From Gracilaria gracilis (lineage: Eukaryota > Rhodophyta > Florideophyceae > Gracilariales > Gracilariaceae): DNA of 64,000 nucleotides. Where the stretch lies: assembly GCA_030374805.1 (NCBI GenBank), contig JARGSG010000099.1:124001-188000 (forward strand). Direction: 5' to 3'. The position numbers were made by a program, and so were the translations under genes. Positions 36,556-47,299 of this stretch are shown piece after piece. Under the pieces are notes generated by a model. It saw only the letters and a program-made list of their open reading frames with translations. It did not search any database and was not told the DNA's origin. Each line of letters starts with the position of its first letter. Positions within the stretch are counted from its first letter, which is position 1.

Positions 36556-38586
36556 TTACGTTTTGTGCACCAAATTGGCAGTAGATAGACTACTTGTGAC
36601 ACAGTTAGGCCTGTTGCGGTGAGGTTTGCTGTTCAGCGCCTGCTCAGCAGAATGGACAGTATCGTATATCTCTGGACGTGACTGTCTCCACTGCTCCTTA
36701 TTAAGAAACAAAGAGAACCAATTCACATGGAAACCTCTCTTGCACTGGGTGCAAGAGTACTTGGTATAGCCCTTGCGATGTGATCGCGAGAGCAGCCTAC
36801 ACAGAACGCAGTGAACTCGCTTACCTTCTACAATTTCCAGCAGGACATGCGGTGATGATGACTGGGACTCTACGGTACGATGCACCCCCGAATTGTTATC
36901 CTCTGCACTCATTGGAGTAAGCGATGCTCGCTTTTGCTTGTATTTCACATGTTCTTGAACCAGTTGCATTACAATGCGCTGTTTCACACCCACAATATCA
37001 ATGACTGTGCCACCGGGTGGGGTTATCGCTTTCAGAATTCCGTGGCCGTTTAGGATGCAGGCGTCCAGCGTGAATGTCAAGAGACTCATTGGTGCTCGTC
37101 TTTCTCTGCGTAGTGTTGCTATAGTTGAGCGTAGCTGATCGAGGCGATCAACGCCGTTCATAAATAAATTGTAAGCGAAGATGACGGCGGGAACCTGCAG
37201 AGTTGTGCGTCGTAATGATTCGGCGCCATTCCAGCGCTGAAGAGGTGCGAGCCCACGTACGCATTTGATAGAATGCTCATCGGGTGAATGAATTCTAGCA
37301 GTTGGCGTGTCCGCCAAATCCTTGGTGTAAAACAAGACCACCGAGCGGTCTTTGAATACTAGAAATCCTGTTTTGTCCGCTACTTGGATCGGATCGCTTG
37401 CACGCGCTCCTTTTGCGTAGACCTGGACCAACCGCCATTCTCCTCGACGCTCGTGCTTCAAACATTCAATAGCTTCTTTTAAAGCAGAACGGTTTATACC
37501 ATCCACGTTATTAAACCTTACAGTTCCTAATACCTTGTATTCGTCGTCACTGAGAACTCGTAGTTGTTTCGCTAGCAGATGTCTCGTGTAAGTGTTGTGC
37601 AAAACAACCAGACGACTATTGGCCGGCGTTGGGTGAAGACAGGTTTGATGCGCAATTTGAGCGCACCAAAGAGCAGAGGGCGACGAATTGGGAAGCAGCA
37701 TTCCATCAACCTTACGTTCCACTGCTCCTTTTAGGTCTCGAAAAACCTTGGTGTACCTCTCCACAGGTGCCTCTTCACTTTTGTTTCCAGATCCGTTATC
37801 CTGAAATGAATATAAATATGCATGCGACTATCCTACAACTGCATAAAACCGTACCCCAAATATGACTGGTTTAGACTTCATGTAGGAACGAGCGCGAGTT
37901 CGAGCTTTGCAGCGTACTGTGTTTTCATCAAGCGAGCTAATACCTACTGGAATGGCAATCATAGCCGCATTGCGAGCGAAATGTTCGAAAAGGTGGCGAC
38001 AATGCCACAAAGGATCTGCACATGCAACGTCATGGTCGTAGGATGGATAAATTTGTAAAGCAGATCGAATGTTTAGGACACATCACGTCCCATGACCTTC
38101 TTGAAAAAGAAGTTTCCCGACAAGTCGTTTGAAGACCAGTAGTCTTGAAACCTGTTCAAGCGGTGTAGTGATGAAGCGAGCTCAAGTCCGAGATATGAAA
38201 GCAGCTCGTCCCTTCGCAAGGGCTTGTTCCGTTTCCCTCTTTTACATAGCTGTTTGCCAGTCCAGGTTCGAATGCAATTGAGAAAAATGCCGTTCAGAAA
38301 TGGCATAAACAGCCGTAGTTCGCCACTATGTTTATATGCCTTCCGTATCAGCGCCTCTTCTGCTGAGTACAAACCGTTTTTCCCGCCATTGCGCGCAATA
38401 TAACACATTGTCGTAGAAGCCTGAGTTTTCTGCTGCTCCCAATGCAGAGACAACGAATTCTTCGGGATCGTCTTCATCGTAGCAGTACTGGGCGACCGTG
38501 TCAAAGTTGCATTCAGGTTCCTTTGAGAGCATTGGTTCTTTTTCTGCGACGCTTAAAACTGGCAACAAAACTGGAGGCGTAGGCAT
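36556..38586 (-). pseudogene. piggyBac transposase (several breaks)
   Basis: Reads leftward from about 38,586. The acidic N-terminus is followed by the family's helical domain (38504-38073, with LNRFQDYWSSNDL). A catalytic segment follows at 38010-37828 (SLDENTVRCK...SYMKSKP.IFGVRFY, resembling DE...F.GR...Y.P.KP..WG), and then the core at 37764-36556 with YNLFMNGVDRLDQ. The end is a zinc ribbon, CVLC...YSCTQCKRGFHVNWF, as in piggyBac C-termini. Frame changes lie between 38.59 and 38.0 kb, and an in-frame TAG at about 37,828 separates the last two parts. Confidence 0.85.
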
Positions 38587-38890
38587 AATGTTTTTGACGA
38601 AGGTGGATCTGTTGTCGCCATGGACACAGCGGCGAAAAGTTGTCCAAGCATTTTGGCGGTTGAAAAGCTCTGCTTATGCGGTTTTAGTCGGCCATCAAGT
38701 CAACTGAATTTGTTGGATGCACTCTGTTTGGTTCAGATTGTGGGAGATGCAGCTTTGCTGATCTGCGACGCAAATTACGGCGCTACGCTGCCAGTATACT
38801 TTCCATTGGAGCAATACAGCTCCACATTATCGTTATCAATTGGTAGCAATCAATCAACGTCCCACCAATTGCCAATAAGAACGAATTTCT

Positions 38891-39004
38891 TTATGTCTAC
38901 TATTGTAGACATAAGAATCTAAACCACCTGGCACTCCGTCGACCAATTGGTTTTACTGTCACCCAATCATGTTTACTTTTCATGTCTACATATGTAGACA
39001 TAAG
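38891..39004. repeat. Subterminal palindromes of piggyBac, right (two copies)
   Basis: Copies at 38891-38915 and 38981-39004 of the TATGTCTAC/GTAGACATA palindrome also seen near the left end. They are likely transposase-binding or hairpin sites. Confidence 0.85.
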
Positions 39005-39033
39005 ATTTCAGTTCTTAAAGGGTTAAAGTCTTT

Positions 39034-39042
39034 TCTCCCTGG
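39034..39042 (+). repeat. MULE target-site duplication, right copy (TCTCCCTGG)
   Basis: Matches 30017-30025. Confidence 0.8.
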
Positions 39043-39169
39043 TGGATGGTACACTCCGCAACTGAGTGTGTCACGGTGGGGCTCTCAGCGCGACCCTGGA
39101 CCCCACCTACCACCATCGCAATTCAACCGAAAGTAAAAACGGAAACGTGGGTGAGTCCCAATGACTGTA

Positions 39170-40070
39170 ATGCAACAGCCGCCGTCGTCCTTTTCTTTTC
39201 TCCCGACCTCCCGACGTCCCCCGCCAGCAGAAGCGCTCTGCCGTGGCCAGCAGAGGCGCTCTGCCGCCTCTTCGCCGCCGCCGCCGGCAGAGGCACTCTG
39301 CCGCCCCCACGTCCCTCCGCCACCGCTCGCGCGCCAACCGGCGCTCTGCCGCCGCCGCTTCCCTCCGCCGCCACTCACCACGCACTCTACCGTCGCAGGG
39401 GGCAGAGCCACCGCCGCCGGCAGAGGCGCTCCACCACCCCCGCTTCCTTCCGCCGCCGCTCGCCCCGCCCTCCACCGCCGCCGCGAGTAGAGCCACTGCC
39501 GCCGGCAGCGCTGCCCTCCACCGCCACCGCCGGCAGAGCCGCCGCCACCGGGAGAGGCACTCTGTCGCCCTCGCGTGCCGCTCGCGCGCCACCGGCACAG
39601 GCACTCTGTTGCCCCGGCGTCCCTCTGCCGCCGCTCGCGCCGCCGACAGATGCGTTCTGCCACCCCCACATCCCGCCCCCGCCACTATTCTTTGCTCGAC
39701 CACCACCTCGCCGCCTTTCCCGCAATTCTTTCCTCTGCCGCCCTTTGCTTTCAACGCGCCGCAAAACCACCGTGCTGCCACCGCCACCACCCCGCCGCCC
39801 TCCGCCGCCTGTGCAGGAAGAAGCGCTCTGCCGCGAACGCGCTGCCCATCGCCGCGTATTGTTTTCTGCCGAGGTACTCCGTCAGCACAATTGCTACGCC
39901 ACCACCGCGCGGCTTTCCGAAGCCGCCGCAGGCCGAAGCACCGCGCTGCTACCGCGCAGCGTACTCCGCCGCGTTTTTTTTTGCTCTGCCACCACCGAGC
40001 CACCCTCTGCCGGCACTGCAGGCAGAAGCGCTCCGTCGCCACCGCGCCGCTCACTTCGCCGCCGCCATTC
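39170..40070. repeat. GC-rich palindromic minisatellite
   Basis: About 900 bp of degenerate tandem units of the type CCGCCGGCAGAGGCGCTCTG. The core GGCAGAGGCGCTCTGCC is close to a perfect palindrome. The array stays open in several frames on both strands, giving Pro/Arg/Ala-rich or Gly/Arg-rich translations. These are products of the repeat, not genes. Confidence 0.8.
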
Positions 40071-40163
40071 TTTTCCATGCTCCCGATTTTTGCCGCAGGC
40101 AAAGTCGACATGTACACAACAAACGATTCGAAAGCAATGTCGAGATTGCTTCGAGTGCATTTA

Positions 40164-41369
40164 TTAGTGAGCATTGTGCTCAGGGTCTATGGCGTCAATA
40201 TCTTCTATGGGGTCTGGCAGTTGCGCTACTTGGTAGATATCTAACCAGCACTTAGCGCAGTGGTTCCAGCGCTCGCTGTAACTGTAGTTGCCTTTGCAAT
40301 GCTTGCAGAAAAAACGTAGCGTTCCACCTTTCTTCTTCTTAAACTTCGTTTGATTAATAACCTCCTGTAAACCCGATCCCCATCTCTCTTTTGGTGTTAA
40401 AGATGAAACAAGCACACCTCGAGCAAGTCGACAAGCTTTGGAGTTGCGCAGGTGGTTGCCCAACTCCGCCGCATTGGAAAACCCTTTCTCCGTACCGGTG
40501 TCGCAGTGTAGACACTTCTTGCTTGCATCTTCAGCAAGGTAGCCATACGTGCCAACACGAACAGATCCCTTGCAGCTGTCGTCTGTACACAAACAGGCTA
40601 CAGCTGCAAGGCATCGTTCCACGCGAACCACCTCCACGAAGTGGTTTCCATGCACATCATCCCCCACGTAAGACACCTTCTTCACTGAACGCGCCAACGT
40701 TGGGGATGACGTGGGAACAGGAGGCGCGGAAGCCGCAGGAACGATTTCCGCCATAGTAGGGGCTGCGGCTGTGGGGTTAGGCCGGCGGGACGCGGAGGAA
40801 TGGCAAGCACCAGCAACGGGAGAAGCAGTTGACGGAGACGAGCGACTTAGCGGGGGATCAGAGGCAACAGCAGTAGGGGCAGTAGGAGTAGACAGAACCG
40901 CAGCACCACAGCTAGAAGACGCAGAAGACGGGCCAATAGCATCCTGCGGTAGAGAACCACCCTCCTCACCCAGATCTAAGGAGTCGAAACGGGGCGTTGT
41001 GTTAACCGGAGACGGGGCAGGCCCAATATCTGAACCATCTTCGGATGAGCTCAAAATGATTATTCGGCGAGTGTGAATACGAGGATCTTTCCTCGGGGTC
41101 TTCTTTTTCGGCCGGGCTCCGGAGGAGGAGGCCTCCAGATTTCATGCACGCAGAGACTTGTTCGCAATCTTCTTGCGGGGCCTAGCCACCGAAACAGGAA
41201 CTGAGGGCCGTGCTGTACGGGAGCGTTTGGCACCCGGCGGCGTAGTTTTTTCGACAGCATTACGGCTGCGAGAAACGTGACGTGAGGCGCCTCCTGGCGG
41301 CGTTTGCTCGATATTATCGTGTTGTCGGGCAGGGGCACGGCGGTCGCGAGCGCCTGGCTTCCGTGCCAT
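40164..41369 (-). pseudogene. Zinc-finger protein of unknown role, one in-frame stop
   Basis: ATG at 41369 starts a basic, Pro/Arg-rich N-terminus. A TGA at 41142-41144 interrupts the frame, which then runs on to 40164. After a Ser/Pro/Ala-rich linker come two Cys/His clusters. The first is CLCTDDSCKG...CLHCDTG...ELGNHLRNSKAC (about 40,600-40,450). The second is FFCKHCKGNYSYSERWNHCAKC (about 40,310-40,250), both with C2H2-like spacing. It ends in a short acidic tail. It could be the first ORF of a retroposon or a host nucleic-acid-binding protein. No reverse transcriptase adjoins it. If the stop is real the intact part may start downstream, but no ATG opens it nearby. Confidence 0.5.
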
Positions 41370-42680
41370 CTTGTGCTAGTGGCGGTTGAGGGGGGATTGT
41401 TCGAGGAGAAGAGTCTTGAAACTGGGATATTTGAAGTCCGCTTTTTAAGACCGTTGCGTACCAGAGAGTTTCCAGCACTTGCAGTAATTTCAAATATTGG
41501 ACTTTATAGGCAGAATATTTTCAAATGAATTGAAAACTAGGAATGTAGACTGATTCGAAAATAAATTACACAACTTTAATTGTTTTCAAAAAATTTATCT
41601 AAGAAACGCATGCCTGGCTTCCACAACATTGCGCAATGCTTCTTTCTAGAATAGTTATCACCATCCGAGAGGTTTATGATCTAGTGTATTATACAAGTCT
41701 TATGTCTGAGATCATCATATAGAATTTAAAGTTCTTACGAAAAAAGTTTAAATTCTAAGTACCCTATAAAAGAAATTGATGGGTGTGCATTTATAGGAGG
41801 AAAGGTCATCAAATACATATATATATATACGACATTCTTCTTACATAAATACTGAATATTATGGGCAAAGAAAATAACTAGTATCATAAGAAAAACTAAA
41901 GGCATAATTACTTTCGTATTTCCAATTACTTGTACTCTATTCCCGGTAATGTAATATTATACATGAGAAACATATCGTTTTCTACAGAATTGTAAGGTCT
42001 CAATCTTAAAAATTTTTGTCTTTTAGAAAAGATTATCATCTACTCTATATGTTATATATATCTCACAAGTAAGGTACGAAAATGAAAATTTTCAATTCCA
42101 TAACAGAAGAAGGACCCACTATAGTACTTATACATTTCCAATCCGAAAAAGGTAATCCAAAACCCTCCCACATTTCAGGCAGTACCACAAAGTAGTAAAT
42201 AGAGAAACAAATACCGTTTTATATTGTAGAGCTTTAGCGTATTTATATTTCAATGCCCGTTCAATATAAATCAAAATACTTTTTGCAGTTAATAACACGT
42301 TAATATCGTACATATTATATTGGTTTTCCTAACTTTCTACCTATATATTCTTGTAGGCTTTCTGGTCGTATATTTTTTTACTTCGCCTTTTTTTTTCGCA
42401 TCATATATAAGACGGGCCTCATATATATTTTTTGGATCGGTTTCCCTCTCAAAAACCCTCACTTCATATTTTGTGCCTGAAGTTTTAAAGAATATGTTAT
42501 TGATTTACATTCTAATCACATAATATATTATGAGAGCTATACAAAAAGATATTTATATTAGTTATGTTTTGTGTCAAATCCTTCATCTTATTTCTTTCCA
42601 TACTATTACACAAGAGGAAGAGAACTTTAAGGTTCTCATGGGACGCAGACGAAAAGAAAACGAAAACCTTTACTATCAAT
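41370..42680. other. AT-rich flank of the 912-residue MULE gene, 3' side
   Basis: Strongly AT-rich with short ATATAT runs (for example near 41,818-41,830). No gene or clear terminal repeat seen. It may be the noncoding arm of the MULE. Confidence 0.45.
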
Positions 42681-45419
42681 TCACTTCTTTTCTAGAACTT
42701 TCTGCAGAAAACTTTCGAGGTTTTGTATCCTTGAGTTAAGCAGTTCAATTTGGTTCTGCTTCCCTTCAGTCGTCTTGGCCTTTTTCGAAGTGGTTGGGTT
42801 CTTGTTCGCCCTCTTCGGTCGTGATGCCGGTACAGTTTTGTCCTCAATAACAATAATTTCTGCTGCATTTCGTTTCCTGCCTTTAGATTGAGCGCGCTTC
42901 CATTGAGGTTTAGAGAGCTTTGGATAACCGGAAATTGGGCCATCTATAAAAAGATTTTGTGCATCCGACTGATCCAGCTCTCTCAGAAGTTGTAAGGCAT
43001 CAAAAATCTGAAGGCCTCTCCCATGTGACATTGCAAATTTTGGGAGCGATTTTATCCGATAATGATATGCTTCGTTCGGATTTGAATCGAAAAAAAGGGC
43101 GCGGTGCCTCTCTGCAATTGGAATTGAGCAAGAATGGTTCTGTAACCAGAGCAAGTATGCACATGTATTCTTCGCAAACCAGTCGGCAAATGCTTCCCAT
43201 TTGGATCCCATTCCTCTCATGAAGCTCAACGCTTGCTCACATTCTTCCCGAGAATAGACATTTGGAGTACCAATTGCCCACTCAAAAAGCTTTCGTTCGT
43301 TTGTGATTTCGCATTTTTCCAAAATACATCTCTTGGCGTGAACATCGCACCCGACTGCAACAGCTTTGATATAATCAATAAAAGCACCTGACTTAAAAGT
43401 TTCGTCCAGAGCCGTAGCCAAACTAAAAGCATATGTTGTTTCGAAGTCTGCAGCTATTGTCAACCTGTCTTGGCCAGAAGCCTTCAATGGATCAACCAAA
43501 CCTCGCCGCCTCATCTGGGACACGAACTCGCAAAACAAAAGCAAACGAGACCCAGTACTCTTTCTGGTGCAGAGCTGGTGCATGACTGCATATATGCAGC
43601 CTGTCATTTCGTCCTTCGCAATTATTGATACCAGTTCGAATTGCAACACCTGTCCATCTTCGTCGTGAGCATTTACGATACCAAAAGTCCCATCACATCC
43701 AAACCAAGGATATTGGGTGGCTTTGTCCAGGAGAATTTTCTCTCCGAAAATTATGGACAAGCCTTTCTGGTCCCGCGTCAAACGGAAATCGTCGTTCGAT
43801 CTTTGATCCTCAACTGATAATATATAAGAGCAGTTTCCAAAGGTGTTGTTCTGCCCAGGACATATACTGCTAGAGAGCTTCCCTTGGGATGGATAGTTTT
43901 GTGGGCATTTCCCCAGTCTCTTCACTGTGGAAGGCGAAGGTGCGCAGCCAAACCGCTCTTTAACCTTCTGCAGTATCATGCTGCCACTCAGTAGGTCGTT
44001 ACGGTTGCAAAGATCTACCACAAAGTTCTTCACCAAGGACGGTGGAGGCTTCATCACTGGCCATGCGTGAGAATGAACCCCAACCCCTACTATAACTGCC
44101 CAAGATAAGAATTTGTCATCTTCACGTTGCTTCATGAACAGGTAATGATATTCTGCTTCACATTTGACGTGCACCAGACGTGGGGATTCCTGAAGATGTA
44201 CAAAACGTGTACAGAACCTCGCACGTGTGGTCAACGGGTATGGTGGGCAGTCTCCAGTAGTTCTCGGGCTTTCTGGGAAAACGCCCATCTTCGCCATTGC
44301 GATCATTTCATTAACCATATCTTGATTGGCGCCCTGCAAATGAGAAGGAATCTTAACAAGAGAACATTTCTTGGGATCCCTTACACCTTCCTTTCCAAAC
44401 TGACAACACCCTATGAAGTCGGGAAGCTTAGAACTCGCAACAGATCCGCTCTTCTCCAGGTTATATCTCATCTTTCCAACCTTGAACACCCAGTTTGGGC
44501 TTCGACGTTGAGGTTCGGCCGCGTGTTGGAGCATTTCCAATTGATCCAAACTAGACACGAATGAATCGTGCTTGCAGATCAGAGGGAAGGCGTTCTGCGC
44601 GAAGAAAAAGACTTGGCGAGCAAGGCTTTTCTCATAATCGACTGCTTCACTTCGTTTTCTCACCAATACTTCTGTTTCATTACTCCATCTAACACAACTT
44701 TCTGCTTCATACAAATGGCGTGGACAATTATTTGGCTCAGCCTGGGAATCTCTATACATATTTGGTTCTGTTGTATGGCATAACCCAGAAAATGTGTGAG
44801 AACGTTTTCCTAGGTTATCATTTATCCGAGACGCTGGAATTAAATTTGACGTTTTGCAAGATTCTGAACTGCTCGTCAAATGTGCATCATTTGCACCTCC
44901 TGTACAACTTTCCAGTGAATGAAGTTCGCCAGACTGAGTTCCAAAATTTCCTACCGCGGCAATGGAACGGGGGTCCAGCTTCCTTAAGCTTTCATTTCCA
45001 CTCCGGATACCATCATGTCCTCTCTCACATACATGAAGGCTAGTGTTGCAACACTTAATTCCTGAACAACTGAATGTTCGCCTCATTACTGGAATATTGT
45101 TTCCAAGATTATGTAAAGTTGAATCCTTTGAAACCTTCGAACGCATTGAGTACGGAGAAAATTCAATGAATGTATCAGCTTGCAAACCATACCCTTCCAA
45201 ATTCAAAAAAGAAGCAAACCCCTCAGGTGAAACTGGCAGATACGGTGGCGGCTTTTCAAAAACACGGCAATGTCGAGCAGAAATATTCCGAGTTATCTGA
45301 AACAAATCGTTCTTCTTCTGGAACAGTATTACTCCACGGGGGTCACTTTCAAGTTGCTGAGAAGCAGACGTGAGGTTGGCGGAACTGTCATCACTGCACA
45401 ACACATTCACGACCTCCAT
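42681..45419 (-). CDS. MULE-type transposase, intact, 912 aa
   Basis: ATG at 45419 and no internal stop. The N-terminal half is long and Ser/Cys-rich. The catalytic half shows the MULE signature: first Asp in WFGCDGTFGIV (residue about 574), second Asp in AADFETTYAF (about 657), and the GC..H motif in VGCDVHAKRC (about 692). The C-terminus carries a basic region (KRNAAEI...RPKRANK...SKKAK) that looks like a nuclear signal, then a short coiled coil (LLNSRIQNLESFLQKVL). There is no SWIM finger, unlike the MULE at 31.4-33.9 kb, so the two belong to different lineages. The gene is embedded in AT-rich DNA on both sides. No terminal repeats were found; a domesticated transposase is possible but unproven. 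Confidence 0.8.
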   Translation of the reverse strand: MEVVNVLCSDDSSANLTSASQQLESDPRGVILFQKKNDLFQITRNISARHCRVFEKPPPYLPVSPEGFASFLNLEGYGLQADTFIEFSPYSMRSKVSKDSTLHNLGNNIPVMRRTFSCSGIKCCNTSLHVCERGHDGIRSGNESLRKLDPRSIAAVGNFGTQSGELHSLESCTGGANDAHLTSSSESCKTSNLIPASRINDNLGKRSHTFSGLCHTTEPNMYRDSQAEPNNCPRHLYEAESCVRWSNETEVLVRKRSEAVDYEKSLARQVFFFAQNAFPLICKHDSFVSSLDQLEMLQHAAEPQRRSPNWVFKVGKMRYNLEKSGSVASSKLPDFIGCCQFGKEGVRDPKKCSLVKIPSHLQGANQDMVNEMIAMAKMGVFPESPRTTGDCPPYPLTTRARFCTRFVHLQESPRLVHVKCEAEYHYLFMKQREDDKFLSWAVIVGVGVHSHAWPVMKPPPSLVKNFVVDLCNRNDLLSGSMILQKVKERFGCAPSPSTVKRLGKCPQNYPSQGKLSSSICPGQNNTFGNCSYILSVEDQRSNDDFRLTRDQKGLSIIFGEKILLDKATQYPWFGCDGTFGIVNAHDEDGQVLQFELVSIIAKDEMTGCIYAVMHQLCTRKSTGSRLLLFCEFVSQMRRRGLVDPLKASGQDRLTIAADFETTYAFSLATALDETFKSGAFIDYIKAVAVGCDVHAKRCILEKCEITNERKLFEWAIGTPNVYSREECEQALSFMRGMGSKWEAFADWFAKNTCAYLLWLQNHSCSIPIAERHRALFFDSNPNEAYHYRIKSLPKFAMSHGRGLQIFDALQLLRELDQSDAQNLFIDGPISGYPKLSKPQWKRAQSKGRKRNAAEIIVIEDKTVPASRPKRANKNPTTSKKAKTTEGKQNQIELLNSRIQNLESFLQKVLEKK

Positions 45420-47123
45420 TTCTTTCTTAGCTTTTCTAGAGGGTTCTCACGAAGATCTTGCTCTCTAGGAAAGGAACAGATCTGCGTCTCGTGTTATAAT
45501 CAACGAGAACGAAGGCTCCAATTGATCCGCATTTCTGTACAACCCTTACAAACGGGCAAAATTAAGGTTACAATTTTTTGATTTTGACAACCTACACGGT
45601 TGTAAACTGACCGTTACGAAAACGCCGCGAACCATTGGGGTTTTCCGTAAAGGTTGGCATGAAATGATTGTGTAATTGCCGTTACTTTAACTTTGAAAGG
45701 GATCAATCACAAACTGGGATCAACTTAAATAATGCCCTTCTAATCTCGAATTAAATGGCAGATCAAAACATTAGGTTTGATACCATGATTTGGCGCATGG
45801 TTATGGGTTGGAGACTATATAATGACCAAACCAGTTCATGAACCATTTTAATAATTAATTACGCTAAGATTACTCCCGGCGTCTCGTATCTCAATATCGT
45901 ATGCGCTTCAACTTTTCGTTCAAGCATAATGTATTGGGGGTTTTACCATTCTTATACATATTTTTAAATAACGACTGTGAAAAGTTTAAATAAATATTTC
46001 ATATACCTCAACGAACAAAAAGATTGTCGGATAGGAATCATATCTAAAAGTTGGGTAAAAGCTGCACATATTATATATATCTAGAAGTAGAAGATAAAAT
46101 TTTGATTATTTGAAGGCCAAGAACTGTCATTTAGTACGGATGTGTATGTCGGTGTTACAAAAAGTGTTTTTTGTCTTTTTGAAGACTAAGATATCAGTAT
46201 TTTATAACTTGAAACGAACATGTATTATGGACTTAGAAGTATTTTAAGTTCTTGATAGCACATATTTTAATTAGAAATAGTATAATGTGTAATAGTGCTT
46301 TCAATTACTAAAAACAAAATTATTATGATGTGTCAAATAGAGAATCTACTTTTTAGATGGCTGGAAAGTGTAAATAAATAGGAAATTTTTGGAGGGTATA
46401 AAATTGTTGTTTGGGTGTGTTATAAATATTAAAACGTATTTGGGACTAGCATATGACAACAGTTTTTTTTGTTTTATTTTGAAAAGGTGTAACAATGTAT
46501 GTTTCGAAAACAAACTAGCTTTTGTAATATGTCAGACTGTAATGTCATAATTATTCGTGAAAATAGAAATATAGAGTTTGGACAATATTTTCTGGTAAAA
46601 AGTAAGAGCTAAACATGTTGACTCATACATCTTTGTTTCAGGTAGTAATTGTGTTGGTTGTTTTTATGTTGTTGGCAGCTTAATTTTGCTACATATACTG
46701 TAATGATGTAAGAATGTAATTTTAATTACAACACTGATTCTGAAAATGAAATTGGCCTTCTTGAAAAATTTTAATTTTCACATTTACAGTGCTTGGGTAG
46801 TACTGACCTTCTTGGTCCTTCTAGCTAGGGCTATATTGGGTAGATGATATTTGGATATAGGGTCTGGGTGATATCCTATGTCGTGTGTCACGATGAATCG
46901 GCGATATTGGCTCATAATATTATGTTGTTGTAGGGGCGTCTTTGATTCTCATACTGTTCAAGATGCCTGAAACCTCCACAGTAGCTCTCAAAATAATAGC
47001 CACCTAAGTGCGCCTTACAGCTGCCTCTGTCAATGCACACCGCCTGTTGCCCACAAGCGCAGCAGTGCAACCGGAGCCCTTGCCTAATAAATAATTGCGA
47101 AGACGTCTCTCTCGCTGGGTGTA
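45420..47123. other. AT-rich flank of the 912-residue MULE gene, 5' side
   Basis: AT-rich and noncoding up to about 46,800, similar in composition to 41.4-42.7 kb. Near 46,930-47,110 a short minus-strand open stretch with Cys/His residues exists but is too short to call. Confidence 0.45.
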
Positions 47124-47160
47124 AAGGGGGGGTACACAAATATTGGGACAAAATCGCTCT
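47124..47160 (+). repeat. Solo terminal repeat related to the adjoining pogo-like element
   Basis: TA then AAGGGGGGGTACACAAATAT, closely matching the start of the element at 47300 (AAGGGGGGGTTCACCAATAT) in the same orientation. No partner end is visible. Confidence 0.55.
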
Positions 47161-47299
47161 CGAAGCCGGTATTTTAGCAAAGACAGCACTGCCAGGAGTG
47201 TTTTTGACACGGTTGGAAGCGTCTCGTTTGTCTCATTAACCGTAGAGAATATGAAACAGTGACGAGAAATCACAGCCATAAAATCAAAGAAACATTCTA

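Larger units (their letters stand above)
35401..39026 (-). mobile_element. piggyBac-like DNA transposon nested in the MULE
   Basis: Flanked by TTAA at 35401-35404 and 39023-39026. Both ends begin CCCTTT(T/A)AGA.CTG on the inward reading, the CCC(T/A) start being typical of piggyBac. Subterminal palindromes of the form CTTATGTCTAC...GTAGACATAAG lie at 35425-35450, 38891-38915 and 38981-39004. The interior carries a minus-strand DDE_Tnp_1_7 transposase gene with its C-terminal zinc ribbon. The gene is broken. Confidence 0.9.
30026..39033 (-). mobile_element. Mutator-like element (MULE) with long TIRs, invaded by a piggyBac
   Basis: The two ends carry terminal inverted repeats of about 426 bp (30026-30451, and 34987 to the right end). 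They are flanked by TCTCCCTGG at 30017-30025 and 39034-39042, a 9-bp target duplication as expected for Mutator. The right TIR is split: a piggyBac copy sits at TTAA (35401 and 39023), leaving about 7 bp of MULE end beyond it. Without the insert the MULE is about 5.4 kb. It carries a minus-strand transposase gene with MULE and SWIM domains. TIR arms contain internal repeats of roughly 100 bp. Confidence 0.85.

Noticed and set aside
39046-40255. Long Pro/Arg-rich and Gly/Arg-rich frames on both strands
   Set aside because: Explained by the tandem palindromic repeat. All frames lack stops because of the unit sequence.
46912-47151. Short minus-strand Cys/His-rich frame
   Set aside because: About 80 codons overlapping the solo terminal repeat, with no recognisable zinc-finger spacing.
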